A DNA stretch of 64,000 nucleotides from Heloderma charlesbogerti (lineage: Eukaryota; Chordata; Lepidosauria; Squamata; Helodermatidae). Positions 35,148-46,290 of the stretch are shown in pieces. Location: positions 1,116,001 through 1,180,000 of the forward strand of contig JANEZZ010002239.1 in the NCBI GenBank assembly GCA_026122225.1. The letters run 5' to 3'. Within the stretch, counting starts at the first letter, position 1. Each line of letters begins with the position of its first letter. The notes beneath the pieces were generated by a model. That model worked only from the letters and a program-made list of their open reading frames with translations. It had not been told where the DNA came from and did not search any database. Made by a program: the position numbers and the translations under genes.

Positions 35148-38100
35148 TCAGAAGAGATCCTGGCCTTCTTCTCTGTGACAACCTTTCAAGTACTTGAAGA
35201 GTGCTATCATATCTCCCCTCAGTCTTCTCTTCTCAAGGCTAAACATGCCCAGTTCTTTCAGTCTCTCTTCATAGGGCTTTGTTTCCAGTCCCCTGATCAT
35301 CTTTGTTGCCCTCCTCTGAACCCTCTCCAGTTTGTCTGCATCCTTCTTAAAGTGTGGTGCCCAGAACTGGACACAGTACTCCAGATGAGGCCTAACCAGT
35401 GCTGAGTAGAGGGGAACTAGTACTTCCCGGGATTTGGAAGCAATACTTCTATGAATGTAGCCCAAAATAGCATTTGCCTTTTTTGCAGCCACATCACATT
35501 GTTGGCTCATATTCAGTTTGTGATCGACAACAATTCCAAGATCCTTCTCGCTTGTAGTGTGGTTGAGCCACGTATCCCCCATCTTGTAACTGTGCATTTG
35601 GTTTCTTTTTCCTAGGTGCAGAACTTGGCATTTGTACCTATTAAATGTCATTCTGTTGTTTTCTGCCCAGTGCTCCAGTCTATCCAGATCACTTTGAATT
35701 TTGTTTCTGTCTTCCAAAGTATTAGCTATCCCGCCCAATTTTGTGTCATCTGCAAATTTGATCAGCATTCCCTGCACCTCCTCCTCCAAGTCATTCATAA
35801 AAATGTTGAAGAGCACTGGGCCCAGGACTGAGCCCTGCGGTACCCCACTCGTTACCTCTCCCCAGTTTGAGAAGGTCCCGTTGAAAAGCACTCTTTGAGT
35901 CCGATTCTGTAGCCAACTGTGGATCCACCGGATCGTTGTTTCATCTAGCCCACTTTGAGCTAGTTTGCTCATCAGGATATCATGGGGCACTTTGTCGAAA
36001 GCTTTGCTGAAGTTGAGGTATATGATGTCTACAGCATTCCCACGGTCTACAAGGGAGGTTACTTGATCAAAAAATGAGATCAGATTTGTCTGGCAGGACT
36101 TGTTTTTGACAAATCCATGTTGGCTTCGAGTAATCATGGCATTGTTGTCAAGGTGCTTCCAGATGGATTGCTTTATGATCTGCTCCAGAATTTTCCCAGG
36201 GATTGATGTCAGACTGACTGGTCTGTAGTTCCCAGGTTCCTCCTTTTTACCCTTTTTGAAGATAGAGACAACGTTAGCCTTCCTCCAGTCATCTGGCACT
36301 TCCCCCGTCCTCCATGATTTCTCAAAGAGAATAGACAGCGGTTCTGAGAGTTCTTCTGCCAGTTCCTTTATGACTCTAGGATGCAGTTCGTCTGGCCCTG
36401 GAGATTTGAACTCATTCAAAGTAATGAGGTGTTCCTTGACCATATGCCTGTTGATCTCAAGCTGCAATCCTGCCCCTTCAGCCTGTACTTCGCCTTTGCC
36501 AGAGGGGTCATAGATCCTCTTTTGGGAGAAGACTGAGCCAAAGTAGGAATTGAGCACCTCTGCCTTTTCTTTGTCATCTGTTATCATTTTGCCATCCTTA
36601 TTTAATAGCTGAACCACCATTTCTTTCCTCTGCCTTTTACTATGCACGTAGCTGAAGAAAGCCTTTTTGTTGTTTTTAACATCCCTTGCTAACCTCAGCT
36701 CATTCTCAGCTTTAGCCTTCCTGACGCCATCCCTGCAATTCTGTGCTATCTGCCTGTACTCTTCCTTTGTTGCTTGGCCTTCTTTCCACTACCTATATGT
36801 GTCCTTTTTTGTTTCCAGGTCATCCCTAAGCTTTTTGTGAAGCCACATTGGCTTCTTCTGTTGTCTTCCACCTTTTCTTCTTGTTGGAATTGCTTGTGAT
36901 TGTGCCTTGAGAATTTCCTTTTTTAAAAGCTCCCACCCATCTTGGACTCCTTTTCTCGCTAGCATCGCTTGCCATGGGACCTTACTGATCATTGTTCTGA
37001 GTTTATGAAAATCAGCTTTCCTAAAATCCAGGGTACGCGTTTGACTACACTCGGCTTTTGCTTCCCTTAGAACCAAGAACTCAAGTACAACATGGTCGCT
37101 TTCCCCCAGAGTTCCTGTAACTGCTACTTTATCCACTAAGTCATCTCTGTTGGTTAGGATCAAGTCAAGGATAGCCGATCCTCTAGTTCCTTCCTCTACT
37201 TTCTGTAGAAGGTAGGGATGGCGGAGAATTTCTCCCCGAAACTTCGGGGGGCCGAGCGCCAACGCGTTCGGCCCCCCGAACAAGTTTCGGTGAGAAATCC
37301 TCCACCCCCCCGCCCCCCCCCGGGACGGGACTTACCTTCCCTGAATGTCCCTCCCGGCGGCGGGTCCGGCTGGCGGTTCGTCCGGTGTTCGAGCGGGGCG
37401 GGAGCGGCAGCCGGGCTTTCGACCGGCTGCCGCCCCCGCCATTGCAATCAAAGAAAAAAAAAAAACACGTCCCCTGATAGGCTACGTGACGATTCACGTA
37501 GCCTATCACGGCTAGATTTGCCAAGTCAGCCGTGATAGGCTACGTGAATTGTCACGTAGCCTATCCCGGGTGACTTAAAAAAAAAAAAGTGTGTACGGAT
37601 AATGGTGGCCCCCATAGGGAGCCGCCATTCCCGTTCCTTATTTGGTGGCTGTAGTCTACGTAAATGTTTACGTAGACTACGGCAAAAATAAGGGCAACGC
37701 TATTTGCGTTGCCCTTATTTTCGCCGTAGTCTACGTAAACATTTACGTAGACTACAGCCACTAAATAAGGAACGCGAATGGCGGCTCCCTATGGGGGCCA
37801 CCATTCGCGTACGCGCTTTTTTTTTTTTTTTTTTAAAGTCACCCGTGATAGGCTACGTGACGATTCACGTAGCCTATCACGGCTGACTTTGCAGATCTAG
37901 CCGTGATAGGCTACGTGAATCGTCACGTAGCCTATCAGGGGGCGTGTTTTTTGTTTTTTTTTACTTTCGCGTTCGCGGCCGGGCAAGGCGACGCGCCTCC
38001 TTCCCGGCCTGAATTTCGGCCGGGCGAGGCGGGAAGCCTCCTCCCCGGCCTGAATTTCGGCCAGGCGAGGCGGGAAACCTCCCCCCCCGGCCTGAACTTC

Positions 38101-38805
38101 GCGGGGGGAGCAGCGAAGCGCTCCCCCCCACCGCGAACGGCCTTCGACGACAGGTAAGCGACTTTCGTCCACCCCTAGTAGGAGGAAGTTATCCGCCACA
38201 CAAGTCAGGAATTTCCTGGAGGGGCCATGTTTTGCAGAATTTGTCTCCCAAATATCGGGGAAATTGAAGTCTCCCATTACTACTACATCATGCTTCCTTA
38301 AAACATTGGCTATTTGCTTTTCAAAAGTTTCATCCTTGTCTTCTCCTTGATTGGGTGGCCAGTAGTAGACTCTGACCACCAGGTTCCTTTTATTCTTTGC
38401 TCCATTTATTTCAACCCAGATGCTCTCGATGGGGCTACCAAGCTCCTCCTCCTGTATTTCTGTGCAGAGATATGTATTTTTCACATACAGTGCAACCCCA
38501 CCTCCCTTTCTGTTCCTCCTGTTCTTTTTGAACAAGTTATATCCTTCAATTGCTGTATTCCAGTCATGAGAGTCATCCCACCAAGTCTCAGTTATACCTA
38601 TCAGGTCATAATTTCCCTCTTGTATTAAGAGTTCAAGTTCGTTCTGTTTGTTTCCCATACTCTGGGCATTAGTATATAGACATCGAAGACCATGTGCTTC
38701 ATAGTCTGGCTTTCTTCCTACATGTGTCTGAAGACTATTATTGGGCGCTATCAGAGCTGTTCTCTCCATTGCAGTGCATGCGCCTATGTCCATTGTTACC
38801 CCCAA
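35148..38805 (-). pseudogene. CR1 ORF2: endonuclease plus reverse transcriptase
   Basis: The N-terminal APE-type endonuclease is recognisable from LRCLYTNAQSMGNKQNEL, then IGITETWWDDSHDWN, GGGVALYVKN, VMGDFNFPDI and, beyond the MITE, ILTNRDDLVDKV and GESDHVVLEF. The reverse transcriptase follows: NYRPVSLTSIPGKILEQI, SQHGFVKNKSC, FSKAFDKVPHD, SGVPQGSVLGPVLFNIF and the catalytic LIKFADDTKLGG. The C-terminus carries SALVRPHLEYCVQFWAPHFK and RRATKMIRGL. Removing the 965-bp MITE plus one 8-bp duplication returns both halves to one frame of 895 codons, interrupted only by a single stop at about 36786-36788 (after DTYR, before WKEG). One stop and one insertion explain its inactivity. Confidence 0.9.
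37213..38177. mobile_element. TAGGGATG-family palindromic MITE, 965 bp, in CR1 ORF2
   Basis: Flanks GTAGAAGG (37205-37212) and GTAGGAGG (38178-38185) are an 8-bp duplication with one mismatch. Termini are TAGGGATGGCGGAGAATT and CTTTCGTCCACCCCTA. Seven palindromes sit inside: about 37474-37511, 37529-37569, 37650-37681, 37686-37721 (AAGGGCAACGC / GCGTTGCCCTT), 37721-37759, 37842-37883 and 37899-37942, arranged as mirror images about 37703. On the minus strand an ATG at 37442 leads to donor GGGAAG|GTAAGTCCCG (37336). On the plus strand GACGACAG|GTAAGCGAC has its GT at 38154. Between right-hand palindrome and terminus lie GGCCTGAATTTCGGCC-type repeats. No transposase. Confidence 0.87.
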
Positions 38806-38831
38806 CTTTACATCTCCCTTCCCCGTAGGAT

Positions 38832-39874
38832 TCAGTTTAAAGCCCTCCTGATGAAGTTCTTCATGCTGTGGCCAAACACATTCTTCCCATCCTTTGTGAG
38901 GTGCAACCCGTCCCTAGCCAACAGCCCATCTTCCAGGAAGTATAGCCCGTGGTCCCAGAATCCAAATCTCTCTCGTCGGCACCACCTTCGTAGCCAGTCA
39001 TTCACCCGGAGTATTTTTCGTTCCCTTTCTATCCCTCTTCTAACTACTGGAAGGATGGATGAGAAAACTATCTGGGCCCCAAAGTTCTTGAGTTTCCTTC
39101 CCAAAGCTTCAAAGTCTGACGTGATCTCTTCGTAGCTCTGCTTGGCGGTATCATTTGTTCCCACATGGATGAGAAGAAAGGGATACCTGTCAGTGGGCTT
39201 TATGAGTGCAGGCAACCTTTCAGTCACGTCTCTAATCTGTCCTCCCGGGAGACAACATACCTGGCGAGTCCATGGGTCTTCGCGACATACTTGGGTCTCG
39301 ATCCCATGCAGCAAGGAGTCTCCCACTACTACCACTCTTCTCTTCTTCTTCTTGTAGGCCTGGGTTTCATCGCCTCTGTTTGACTGACCTTTAGCCTCTT
39401 GCTCACACTCATGCAGGTTCCCCTGTGATTCTTCCTCTGCAGGCTGTCCTCCAGTCTAGGGGTGCACGAAAGTCACTTACCTTGTCTCGCAGCTTTTCGC
39501 GGTGGGGGGGAGGCACTTCGCTGCTCTCCCCGCGAAGTTCAGGCCGGGGGGGAGGCTTCCCGCCTCGCCTGGCTGAAATTCAGGCCGGGGAGGAGGCGCC
39601 TCGCCTCGCCCGGCCGCGAAATAAAAAGTTTTTTTTAAAAAAGCTTCTGGTCTGCCCTTTGCTGCTGTAGTTCCGCCATTCTGTCCAAGAACTCTTCGTG
39701 TTCTCTTATTCCCCGGAGGGTCGACAGTCGCCACTCCAGTCCACTTACTTTTTCCTCCAGCAGCATGATCAACTTGCACTTGTTGCAGGTGTAGGCCATG
39801 TTGTTCTCAGGCAAGAAAACAAACATTGCACACACCTTGCAGGTCACCACCGCTGGAGAGTCTTGTCCTTCCAT
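38832..39874 (-). pseudogene. CR1 ORF1: zinc-finger/coiled-coil and SGNH esterase
   Basis: The N-terminal part (39874-39645) starts MEGQDSPAVV and has paired cysteines (CKVC ... CNKC), as in the PHD-like finger of CR1 ORF1, then a leucine-rich coiled-coil segment (LIMLLEEKVSGLEWRLSTL). The C-terminal part (39456-38832) is an SGNH/GDSL esterase: VVVVGDSLLHG carries the Ser block, LLIHVGTNDT the Gly/Asn block, and DGLHLTKDG the catalytic His block. Removing exactly 188 bases (39457-39644) restores one frame of 285 codons with no stop. Apart from this insertion the ORF looks functional. The esterase of CR1 ORF1 is thought to act on lipids; its role in mobility is not settled. Confidence 0.87.
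39457..39644 (-). mobile_element. One-ended TAGGGATG-family fragment, 188 bp, no target duplication
   Basis: Begins with the right-type terminus TAGGGGTGCACGAAAGTCAC (inverted), donor GT at 39480 at the standard 23-nt spacing. It runs through the GGCCGGGGAGGAGGC-type arm and stops at an A/T-rich stretch (AAATAAAAAGTTTTTTTTAA) at 39644. The ORF1 reading frame and codons resume without loss or gain on both sides (AAG|ACT), so no 8-bp duplication exists. It is closest to the second right end at 62330-62576 (both have GCTGCGAGA). Confidence 0.8.
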
Positions 39875-40260
39875 AGCCTCTTTTCCCTTTTTGTGTCTAG
39901 CTTTGTGATTGTTCTAGACTAGCCTGTGCCTGCTCCTCTACTCAGTAGAGGTTAAAAGCAGAGTCCCACTGGTGTGAAAGTGTGTGTTACAAGACAAATA
40001 AATGGAAAAAAGTTAGTTAAAATAAAAAATAAAAATAATTTAAAAAAATGTTAGGGGCCTCCCCCTTGACCTCCCCTGCCGAACTCCCCTGGCCAACTCC
40101 TGTTTGCCCCCCCTGTCCGCTCGCTCTGTTCGCTCGCTCTCTGGGAGCTTGCCTGCTTCTGTAGTCCCTGGACCAGCTGGAGCAGCTTGCTCTGTTCTGC
40201 TCTGCTCAGCTGGGAGGTGGGAAACCTGTAGTTCCCCACCTCCCACATAATACACATAAA
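39875..40260 (-). promoter_or_regulatory. CR1 5' UTR, presumed internal promoter
   Basis: GC-rich on the minus strand upstream of ORF1, with repeated CGAGCGAACAGAGCGAGCGG-like sequence at 40115-40140 and an inner AT-rich stretch at 39990-40050. CR1 promoters lie in this region; no specific element can be named from the sequence. Confidence 0.45.
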
Positions 40261-40436
40261 CAGGTACGATTCATCTTATTTTTCCCCCCAAAGGCTTGAG
40301 GTTTTTTGTTTTTTTTTAAATATATATTTTCCCCTAATTTGGGGTTATTGTATAGAAGAACCTGCAACATTGCCACAGATAATGAACATGCTCAGGAAGG
40401 GGTGGGGGATACATTTCTTCCTTATAAGGTATGTAG

Positions 40437-40735
40437 CAGGGCCAGTCCTACTATTAGGCACAGTGAGTGGAGGACCGAACTGTACATGCCATGCTGCAAC
40501 CTCCTCTGTACCCTCTAAGCTAGCCTGGAGGTATGGTGGAGGATGCTGCCCCTTTGCCGATGTTGAAGTAAGATTCAACTCTTTGTTTGTTTGTTGTTAC
40601 CACTGTGTTGCAAATAAAAAGATTAAAAAAGAGAAAGTAGTTGCAAATGAAAAGATTAAAAAAGAGGAATGTTCAACTGGTAGCTAGTTGGCTTCTGTAC
40701 ATAGAATGAGAGAGGGGTGTCTTGGGCTGGCCCTG
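40437..40735. mobile_element. Non-autonomous hAT element, CAGGGCCAG termini
   Basis: Termini CAGGGCCAGTCCTAC and TTGGGCTGGCCCTG are inverted. Flanks GTATGTAG (40429-40436) and CTACGTAG (40736-40743) match at 6 of 8 positions. Near the right end the block GCAAATNAAAAGATTAAAAA is tandemly duplicated (40609-40670). Related to 21860-22135. Confidence 0.65.
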
Positions 40736-40743
40736 CTACGTAG

Positions 40744-42769
40744 AAATGCTCCAGACATACAGCTGAATGCACAGAGGGCACTCTTTGTATGATTTGGAAC
40801 CCTGCTTCCCAAAATGTCCCACAAGTTGCCTCCAGGTAATGCACAAGAACTGCCTGAAGACAACCGTTCCACAGTGCCTAGTATTCAGTGCCGTACTTCC
40901 TCTATACAAAGCCATCATGACTACGTCTGCTATCCTGAACACACTTAGCTAGACTAAATCCCATTGAATGCAGTGTGACTTCCTTCTGAGCAGATATGCA
41001 CAGGAATGTGGTAAAAGGGTAGCTGACAAACCTATTCTAACGAATTTGTCTAAATCCATTTAAAAACCATCTAAGAGCCAAAATAGACATGACATTTGTC
41101 ACGTGGTTTGATCTTACATGGCTGATTTATTTTTAAGAAATATAGCAGGTATGGGGGTATGAGTCAGCCCAATCATGGCCATGGTGTGAGGGAGGGGGAC
41201 TTCAACCCTTTGCCCCATTGTGGTCCCAGTCTTTTACCAAGGAACTCAGCTGCACAGTTATTTTTAAGGTGCCTGACACACCTTGACTCTAGAACCTTTA
41301 TTTTGTTCTGAAAGGCTGGTTAAGCAGAGGCTCGTGATCAGCCAGGGCAAGAAAGTCATTATTTCGGCTTGCTGACCTCTGATCTAAGCATGAGGGCAGG
41401 GACTGTCATGTTATTAATCTTTATAAGCTGCTGTGGGAGCCTTTTTTGGCTGAAGAGTGGGGTAAAAAATACTGTAAATAAATTAATAATAGACTCATCA
41501 AATTACTAAGAATAAACCTAGAACCTGTAAATGTGTCTCCAGTTGCTGAGTTACTACTCTAATCAAGCAATCCAAGGGAAAGAGTGGCAGCAGCTGTATT
41601 CAGACATTCATAAATTGTATCACGGAGGGGACATGGAGACATGCATGCCAGCTACTCCCCTTCCACCCAATTTGACAGATGGCACCCACTGAGACCTAGA
41701 ACCCCTGTGCTATTTTGCACAATGGAACTCCCTATTTTCCAATGCACCAGTGGTAAATGGCCACCTCAGCTTAGCTCCCAATTCAGTTTGGCACACCACA
41801 CTAACGGAACAAGACCAGCCTTGAACTCCTTTTAAGGTAAACATTCCTCCACAATAGCCCAAGATTTTAAAAAGAGTTGCTAAACAGGGACCCAGTGAGT
41901 TTGTCACCTGACTTTTTCCAAGTCAGTTCACCTTTAGTTAAGTAGCCAGTCACTTTGATTTTTAACTCAAGAGGGTTCAGTTGGAACTCAGGGGGTTTGT
42001 TTTGATTGCCACACCATGTGGGGCTCAAGGGGACATAACAAGTTGTACCTTCAGTCCCACATCATAGCCTTTGTCTCCATGGGAATAAAAACAACGCACT
42101 TATTATTTTCATGAAGGCAGGGTGATTTGTTCCCAGCATTATTTCATGAAACAGCCCTAGAATCCAATCCCACTTGACAGACTTCCAGATCACCACAAGC
42201 CTTTGGGAAATACCCTCCTTAGATACTTTCCCCTCTGAAACAGATAATTATCTGAGCTTCAATCTCCTTTCTTTCTTATCATTCCTAATTTCTCTCAGTC
42301 AGATCCAGGTTCTACCCCTTGCAATGGCCAGCCGCATCATTTACACTGATTTTGCCCTGTTGCATCTAACTCTCCAACACCACCTGCCAAACCCCTAGCA
42401 CCCTTTCCACTGCCTCATTTTGCAACCATAACTTCTCTCTTCTGTATCAGAGCCATATATTTGGTAGTCTTGTATATTCTCTAATAAAAGCTTGAATTCC
42501 TTGATTCAAGCCTTGGTCAGTAGCTAATATGTCCTTGGTATAAGTGTAAAGCACAACCTCCCTTTGACACACCTCTATTCTAGGCTCAAGATCTATACTT
42601 GCATATGTCATTCTGTTACCTGTGTTCATTCACATGATGGGTGTAATGTGTGATTGAGGACACATGGTAACACAATCGGAACCCCCCCCCATTCACCTGC
42701 TCTTTGTAATGAGAGGAAAGCTCCCAATTGGCATGGACTTGTGCCACACAGTGGTGGCAAACGGTCAAA
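40744..42769. other. Intron with minor old repeats
   Basis: A palindromic-repeat fragment (TAAATCCCATTGAATGCAG, TTCCTTCTGAGCAGATATGC) lies at about 40950-41012 and a decayed L2/MIR-type tail at 41385-41490. No exon recognised. Confidence 0.45.
41385..41490 (+). mobile_element. L2/MIR-type repeat end
   Basis: GAGGGCAGGGACTGTC, then TATAAGCTGCTGTGGGAGCC, then GGGGTAAAAAATACTGTAAA and AATTAATAA. Confidence 0.4.
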
Positions 42770-42990
42770 GCCCAATCTGGATCACTTTATGCATACTTAC
42801 ATTGAACCTCATTTGCCAGTTTGCGGCCTATTCATTGTATCTGGAGAGGTCCTCTTGGAGTCCTTTATAGTTTGCTTGGGTTTTCACCAAGCTGAACTAT
42901 TTGGTGGCCTCCACAAACCTGGATATTTCACTCCTCACTCCTGACTCCAGATCATTTATGACTAAGTTAAATAGCACTGCTCCAAATTTA
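42770..42990 (-). mobile_element. Ancient CR1 reverse-transcriptase fragment (antisense)
   Basis: CAATCTGGATCACTTT, CCTCCACAAACCTGG and CAGATCATTTATGACTAAG with AATAGCACTGCTCC follow, in order and orientation, 35680-35820 of the CR1 described above (CTATCCAGATCACTTTG; TCTGCAAATTTGATC; AAGTCATTCATAAAAATG; GAGCACTGGGCC). All frames are broken. Confidence 0.5.
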
Positions 42991-45811
42991 AATTAAAACA
43001 CCATTTTAGCACTAGTTGTTAAAATACCTAAAAGTTCTTCTACAGTTGGCTATTGCAACACCAGTCCAAAGGTCCAGTGCTTCAACTTTACCTCTGTTAT
43101 AGAAACATTCCTATTTGGCTCCTGCAATCCATACTATATTCAGAGCAATGGATACAGTCTAGCCTAATTATTGTCAATAGGCACTGGATGCAGGCCCAAA
43201 TCAGAAGTGGAATGGGTAAAAATATAGCGTGTCAACTAGACTTGAGGAAGCCACTATGCTGTGAAAAAACTTGCTGCTGAACATTTGATGTCCACTGTAG
43301 TCTTTCATTTCAATAAGATGCACCTCTGGGCTATTTACCCTATTGTACCTGAAATCTTTCACCATCTATTATCCAGATGCTTGGAGCAACCAAAGTTCAA
43401 ACTGCATAATACTCAAAGGAGTCTTCAATCAAACTGGCACAACAAAATTAAAAAGATGTCCTTTTCCAGCTCCGCTGTGTGGTGGAGACATTCAAAAGCA
43501 GTTAGCAGGCAGCATGCATAGAAAATAAGAGTTAATGGCAATGAATGGCAAGGGGAAGGCAAAATGTATTTCAATGAATTACAATTGAGGGTGAGAACAA
43601 TAAAGATTGCAAAGCATTTAAGAAATTATGCTATGTACTTGATGAATAGCAATAATGCTACACAATAGAACTGGTGTAGTATTATATTTATGAGAACCTT
43701 GAGCTCTCCTTAAATGAACACTGCATGCAAAGACTCCGCTCTTGAGGAAATTATTTTAGGGTTGGTTAAAAACAATTGCAGAGTGGCGACAATCTGTGAG
43801 CACCACCGATGCCTTGCAAAACAGGGTCTACAAGGTTGTCTATGTGTGTGCATCTGCCCACACATAGAGGTACATTCTGAGACAGCTTTTTCTACCATCT
43901 TATTAACCTCTTTCAAATGATACATTATTTTTCTATTTGCATGAAGTTGGAACATTCCAATTATTTATGTATTTATCAAAATTCAAAATGCTTCATAGGA
44001 AAAAGCTCTTCCGTTTTACTAAATTAAAAACATTTTTCTATGCATGTTACAAAAAGCCAGCAGCTCCTTTTTCTAAAGAAAAGCAGCTTTAGAAAGAAAT
44101 TATGTAAATAAGGGGGAAGGGATGCTTAATCACTGGCTGCTTTTCCCTGCAGCTTGCTCCAAATCACTGCTGTCCTGTGGGCTTCAAGACACATGTTACC
44201 TTCTCAAGCACATGTCTGATATCCTATGATGGGGTGGGGGAGGGGCATTGCAGGGGGAAAGTGGAAGGAAGGGGCAGGGTTAAGCACTCCTCCCCTAACT
44301 GCTTCTCTGCATGAACTGCCCCTTCCCATTGCTACTTTTTTTCCTAGAAGAAGCAGCTGTTAAGGTTTTGCTACACACATTCCATCTTTGTGAGTTAATT
44401 GTGAAAGAAACATACTGTGAGAAACAGAAAACTTTTTCCTGATCACTTTTGATTCCAGAGAAAAACTGACCATGTAAACAGTATCATGATAATCAGGGCC
44501 AGCCTGACTGCTCCAGCAACCTAGGAAATCCACAGAGGTGACAATATTTTTAGTGCTACCAATGAAATTGTGTGCAATTGGAGAGGTGCACCCATGGTCC
44601 CCTGCCATATTGTAGAGGATGTTGGAATGCCACAGTTAGATCATGTGATGCAGCCACAGTGTGGTGGAACGTCTTAGACCATGACCATGATGGTCACATA
44701 TGATTCATTCCCCTTCTAGCATAAGGGCCAGGAACTCTAAGCCTAGAAGGAAGAACATGATTGTCACACAATCAGCTTTTATAGCATCTCCCTGTTTAAC
44801 ACAGATCAGCCAGTAGCTCTTTCAGGCTAGAAGAGACAATGAAAGACCTATGTTGCTGCTGCTGCTCTTCAATTCATAGTACATCCTTTTGCAACCACAG
44901 GGCATTATTATAGGAGCTGTGCACATAGAATCTACATGTACATATCCAATAATCATGCTCTGTGGTTGTACATTTTTTGCTGCAGCAGTGGGGATGCATC
45001 TGGAGAAGATTGTTACTCACCACAGACAACCAAGAAAGCAAGGCTGTCTTAAAGACAGGCAGTTGGGCCAATATAGAAGAGTTACATAAGATTTGTGATT
45101 TATTTATTTTTTTGCAATGATGTTTATGAGTGAGAAATGAAAGTAATCAGATTTATTATTCAAACGTTTAAAAAGGAGAGGGAATAAAAGGGAAAAAAAC
45201 AAAATACTGCCAGCTAAAAACACTTCAACAATGTAAAACCAAGTCCAAGTAGTCACCCTAACAATATAAACTAGGTCTAATAGCCTCTTCTGCCACCTGC
45301 CTTGATCCTCTGGCTAAGAACCAACCACAGGACATCCTTTTGCTCTCACACTTCAGCTTGCACCTCTATCAAGCTCTGGCCTGATATATTGTCTGCAGAG
45401 GGGTGGGGTAGGACAGACACATACCTGAAGGCAGCCCAGGTAAAGCAGCTTTTCCTTCCAGTCCTCTCCCCAAAGTCCAGTCCCCTCCCCAAACCAGTAA
45501 AAAAAATTAAAATGAAAAGTTTACATCGTTTCAATGAAGTTTTCCACGTCAGTGTGAGTGAGAAGAGCTTATTTTCTTTGTGAAATACAATCCTTACTTA
45601 AGTCTTTGAGGATGAAATATCTTGCTTCAAATCAAAATTCCTGGCAATATTAGAAAACTGAAAATCAGCTACAGTCTCTTAGGATGTTCTGTCAGGCCTA
45701 GGGATGGTGATTGATTTTTCAGCTTGAGAAACAGATCATAGCCAGAATATATTGAAAGCAACAGCCAAGTCAAGCTATTTCCTTCATTGTGTCTCTTTCC
45801 TTAAGAGCAGA
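42991..45811. other. Intron without recognised features
   Basis: AT-rich. None of the short frames shows protein-like conservation that I recognise. Confidence 0.5.
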
Positions 45812-45864
<53 letters not shown>

Positions 45865-45904
45865 TATACATACATATATATACACACACACACACACATA
45901 TACA

Positions 45905-45948
<44 letters not shown>
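45812..45948. repeat. Compound (TA)n/(CA)n microsatellite
   Basis: Alternating blocks of TATATA and CACACA with TACATA steps. It produces long Tyr/Ile/His and Cys/Val open frames on both strands that are not genes. Confidence 0.95.
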
Positions 45949-46215
45949 GGGCCAACCATTGCAATGTGATCAAAAGAGTGACAGCAAAAATACAATCCAT
46001 AGTAAGAAGCTCCTAAATCAGCCATTCGGTCTAATCACAGATAAGCTAGAGGGAGAACTTATTTATAGAGAAATGTCAGGGAGAGAGAATAAAATGACCA
46101 GGAGAATGAAGGGTGAAGCTACTGAGCTTTGCTAATGGTAAAAAAGAGGGACTGGACACATTTCACTGTTTGGGGGAAATGCCCTCTGGTTTCCTATTCA
46201 TCTCCAAGGCTGAAA

Positions 46216-46290
46216 TAACAGAATCAAAGAGCTGAAAGGACCAAAAGGCTATCTAGCCCAATCATCTGGATAGCAGGTCTGCCCATCCAC
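46216..46290 (-). mobile_element. Old CR1 3' UTR fragment (antisense)
   Basis: ACAGAATCAAAGAGCTGAAA, GGACCAAAAGGCTATCTAG and CCCAATCATCTGGATAGCAGG parallel 34875-34950 of the young CR1. Confidence 0.45.

Larger units (their letters stand above)
34873..40260 (-). mobile_element. Nearly complete CR1 LINE, with two MITE insertions
   Basis: Read on the minus strand, all CR1 parts are present: GC-rich 5' UTR (about 39875-40260), ORF1 (39874-38832), a 26-nt spacer, ORF2 (38805-35148), then a 3' UTR ending in CTACTATTCTATGATTCTAT at 34873-34900. The element lacks a poly-A tail, as is usual for CR1. MITEs sit at 37213-38177 (in ORF2) and 39457-39644 (in ORF1). Subtracting them leaves about 4.2 kb. 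No target duplication was found. Confidence 0.92.

Noticed and set aside
37213..37450. CpG island or host promoter
   Set aside because: CpG richness here belongs to the MITE arm and recurs in every copy; there is no host first exon nearby.
37474..37942. Regularly spaced palindromes as a CRISPR array
   Set aside because: Vertebrate context; units alternate between two sequence types and mirror each other, spacing is uneven, and they lie inside an element with transposon ends.
45752..46135. Open frames of 75-127 codons rich in Tyr/Ile/His or Cys/Val
   Set aside because: They translate the (TA)n/(CA)n microsatellite.
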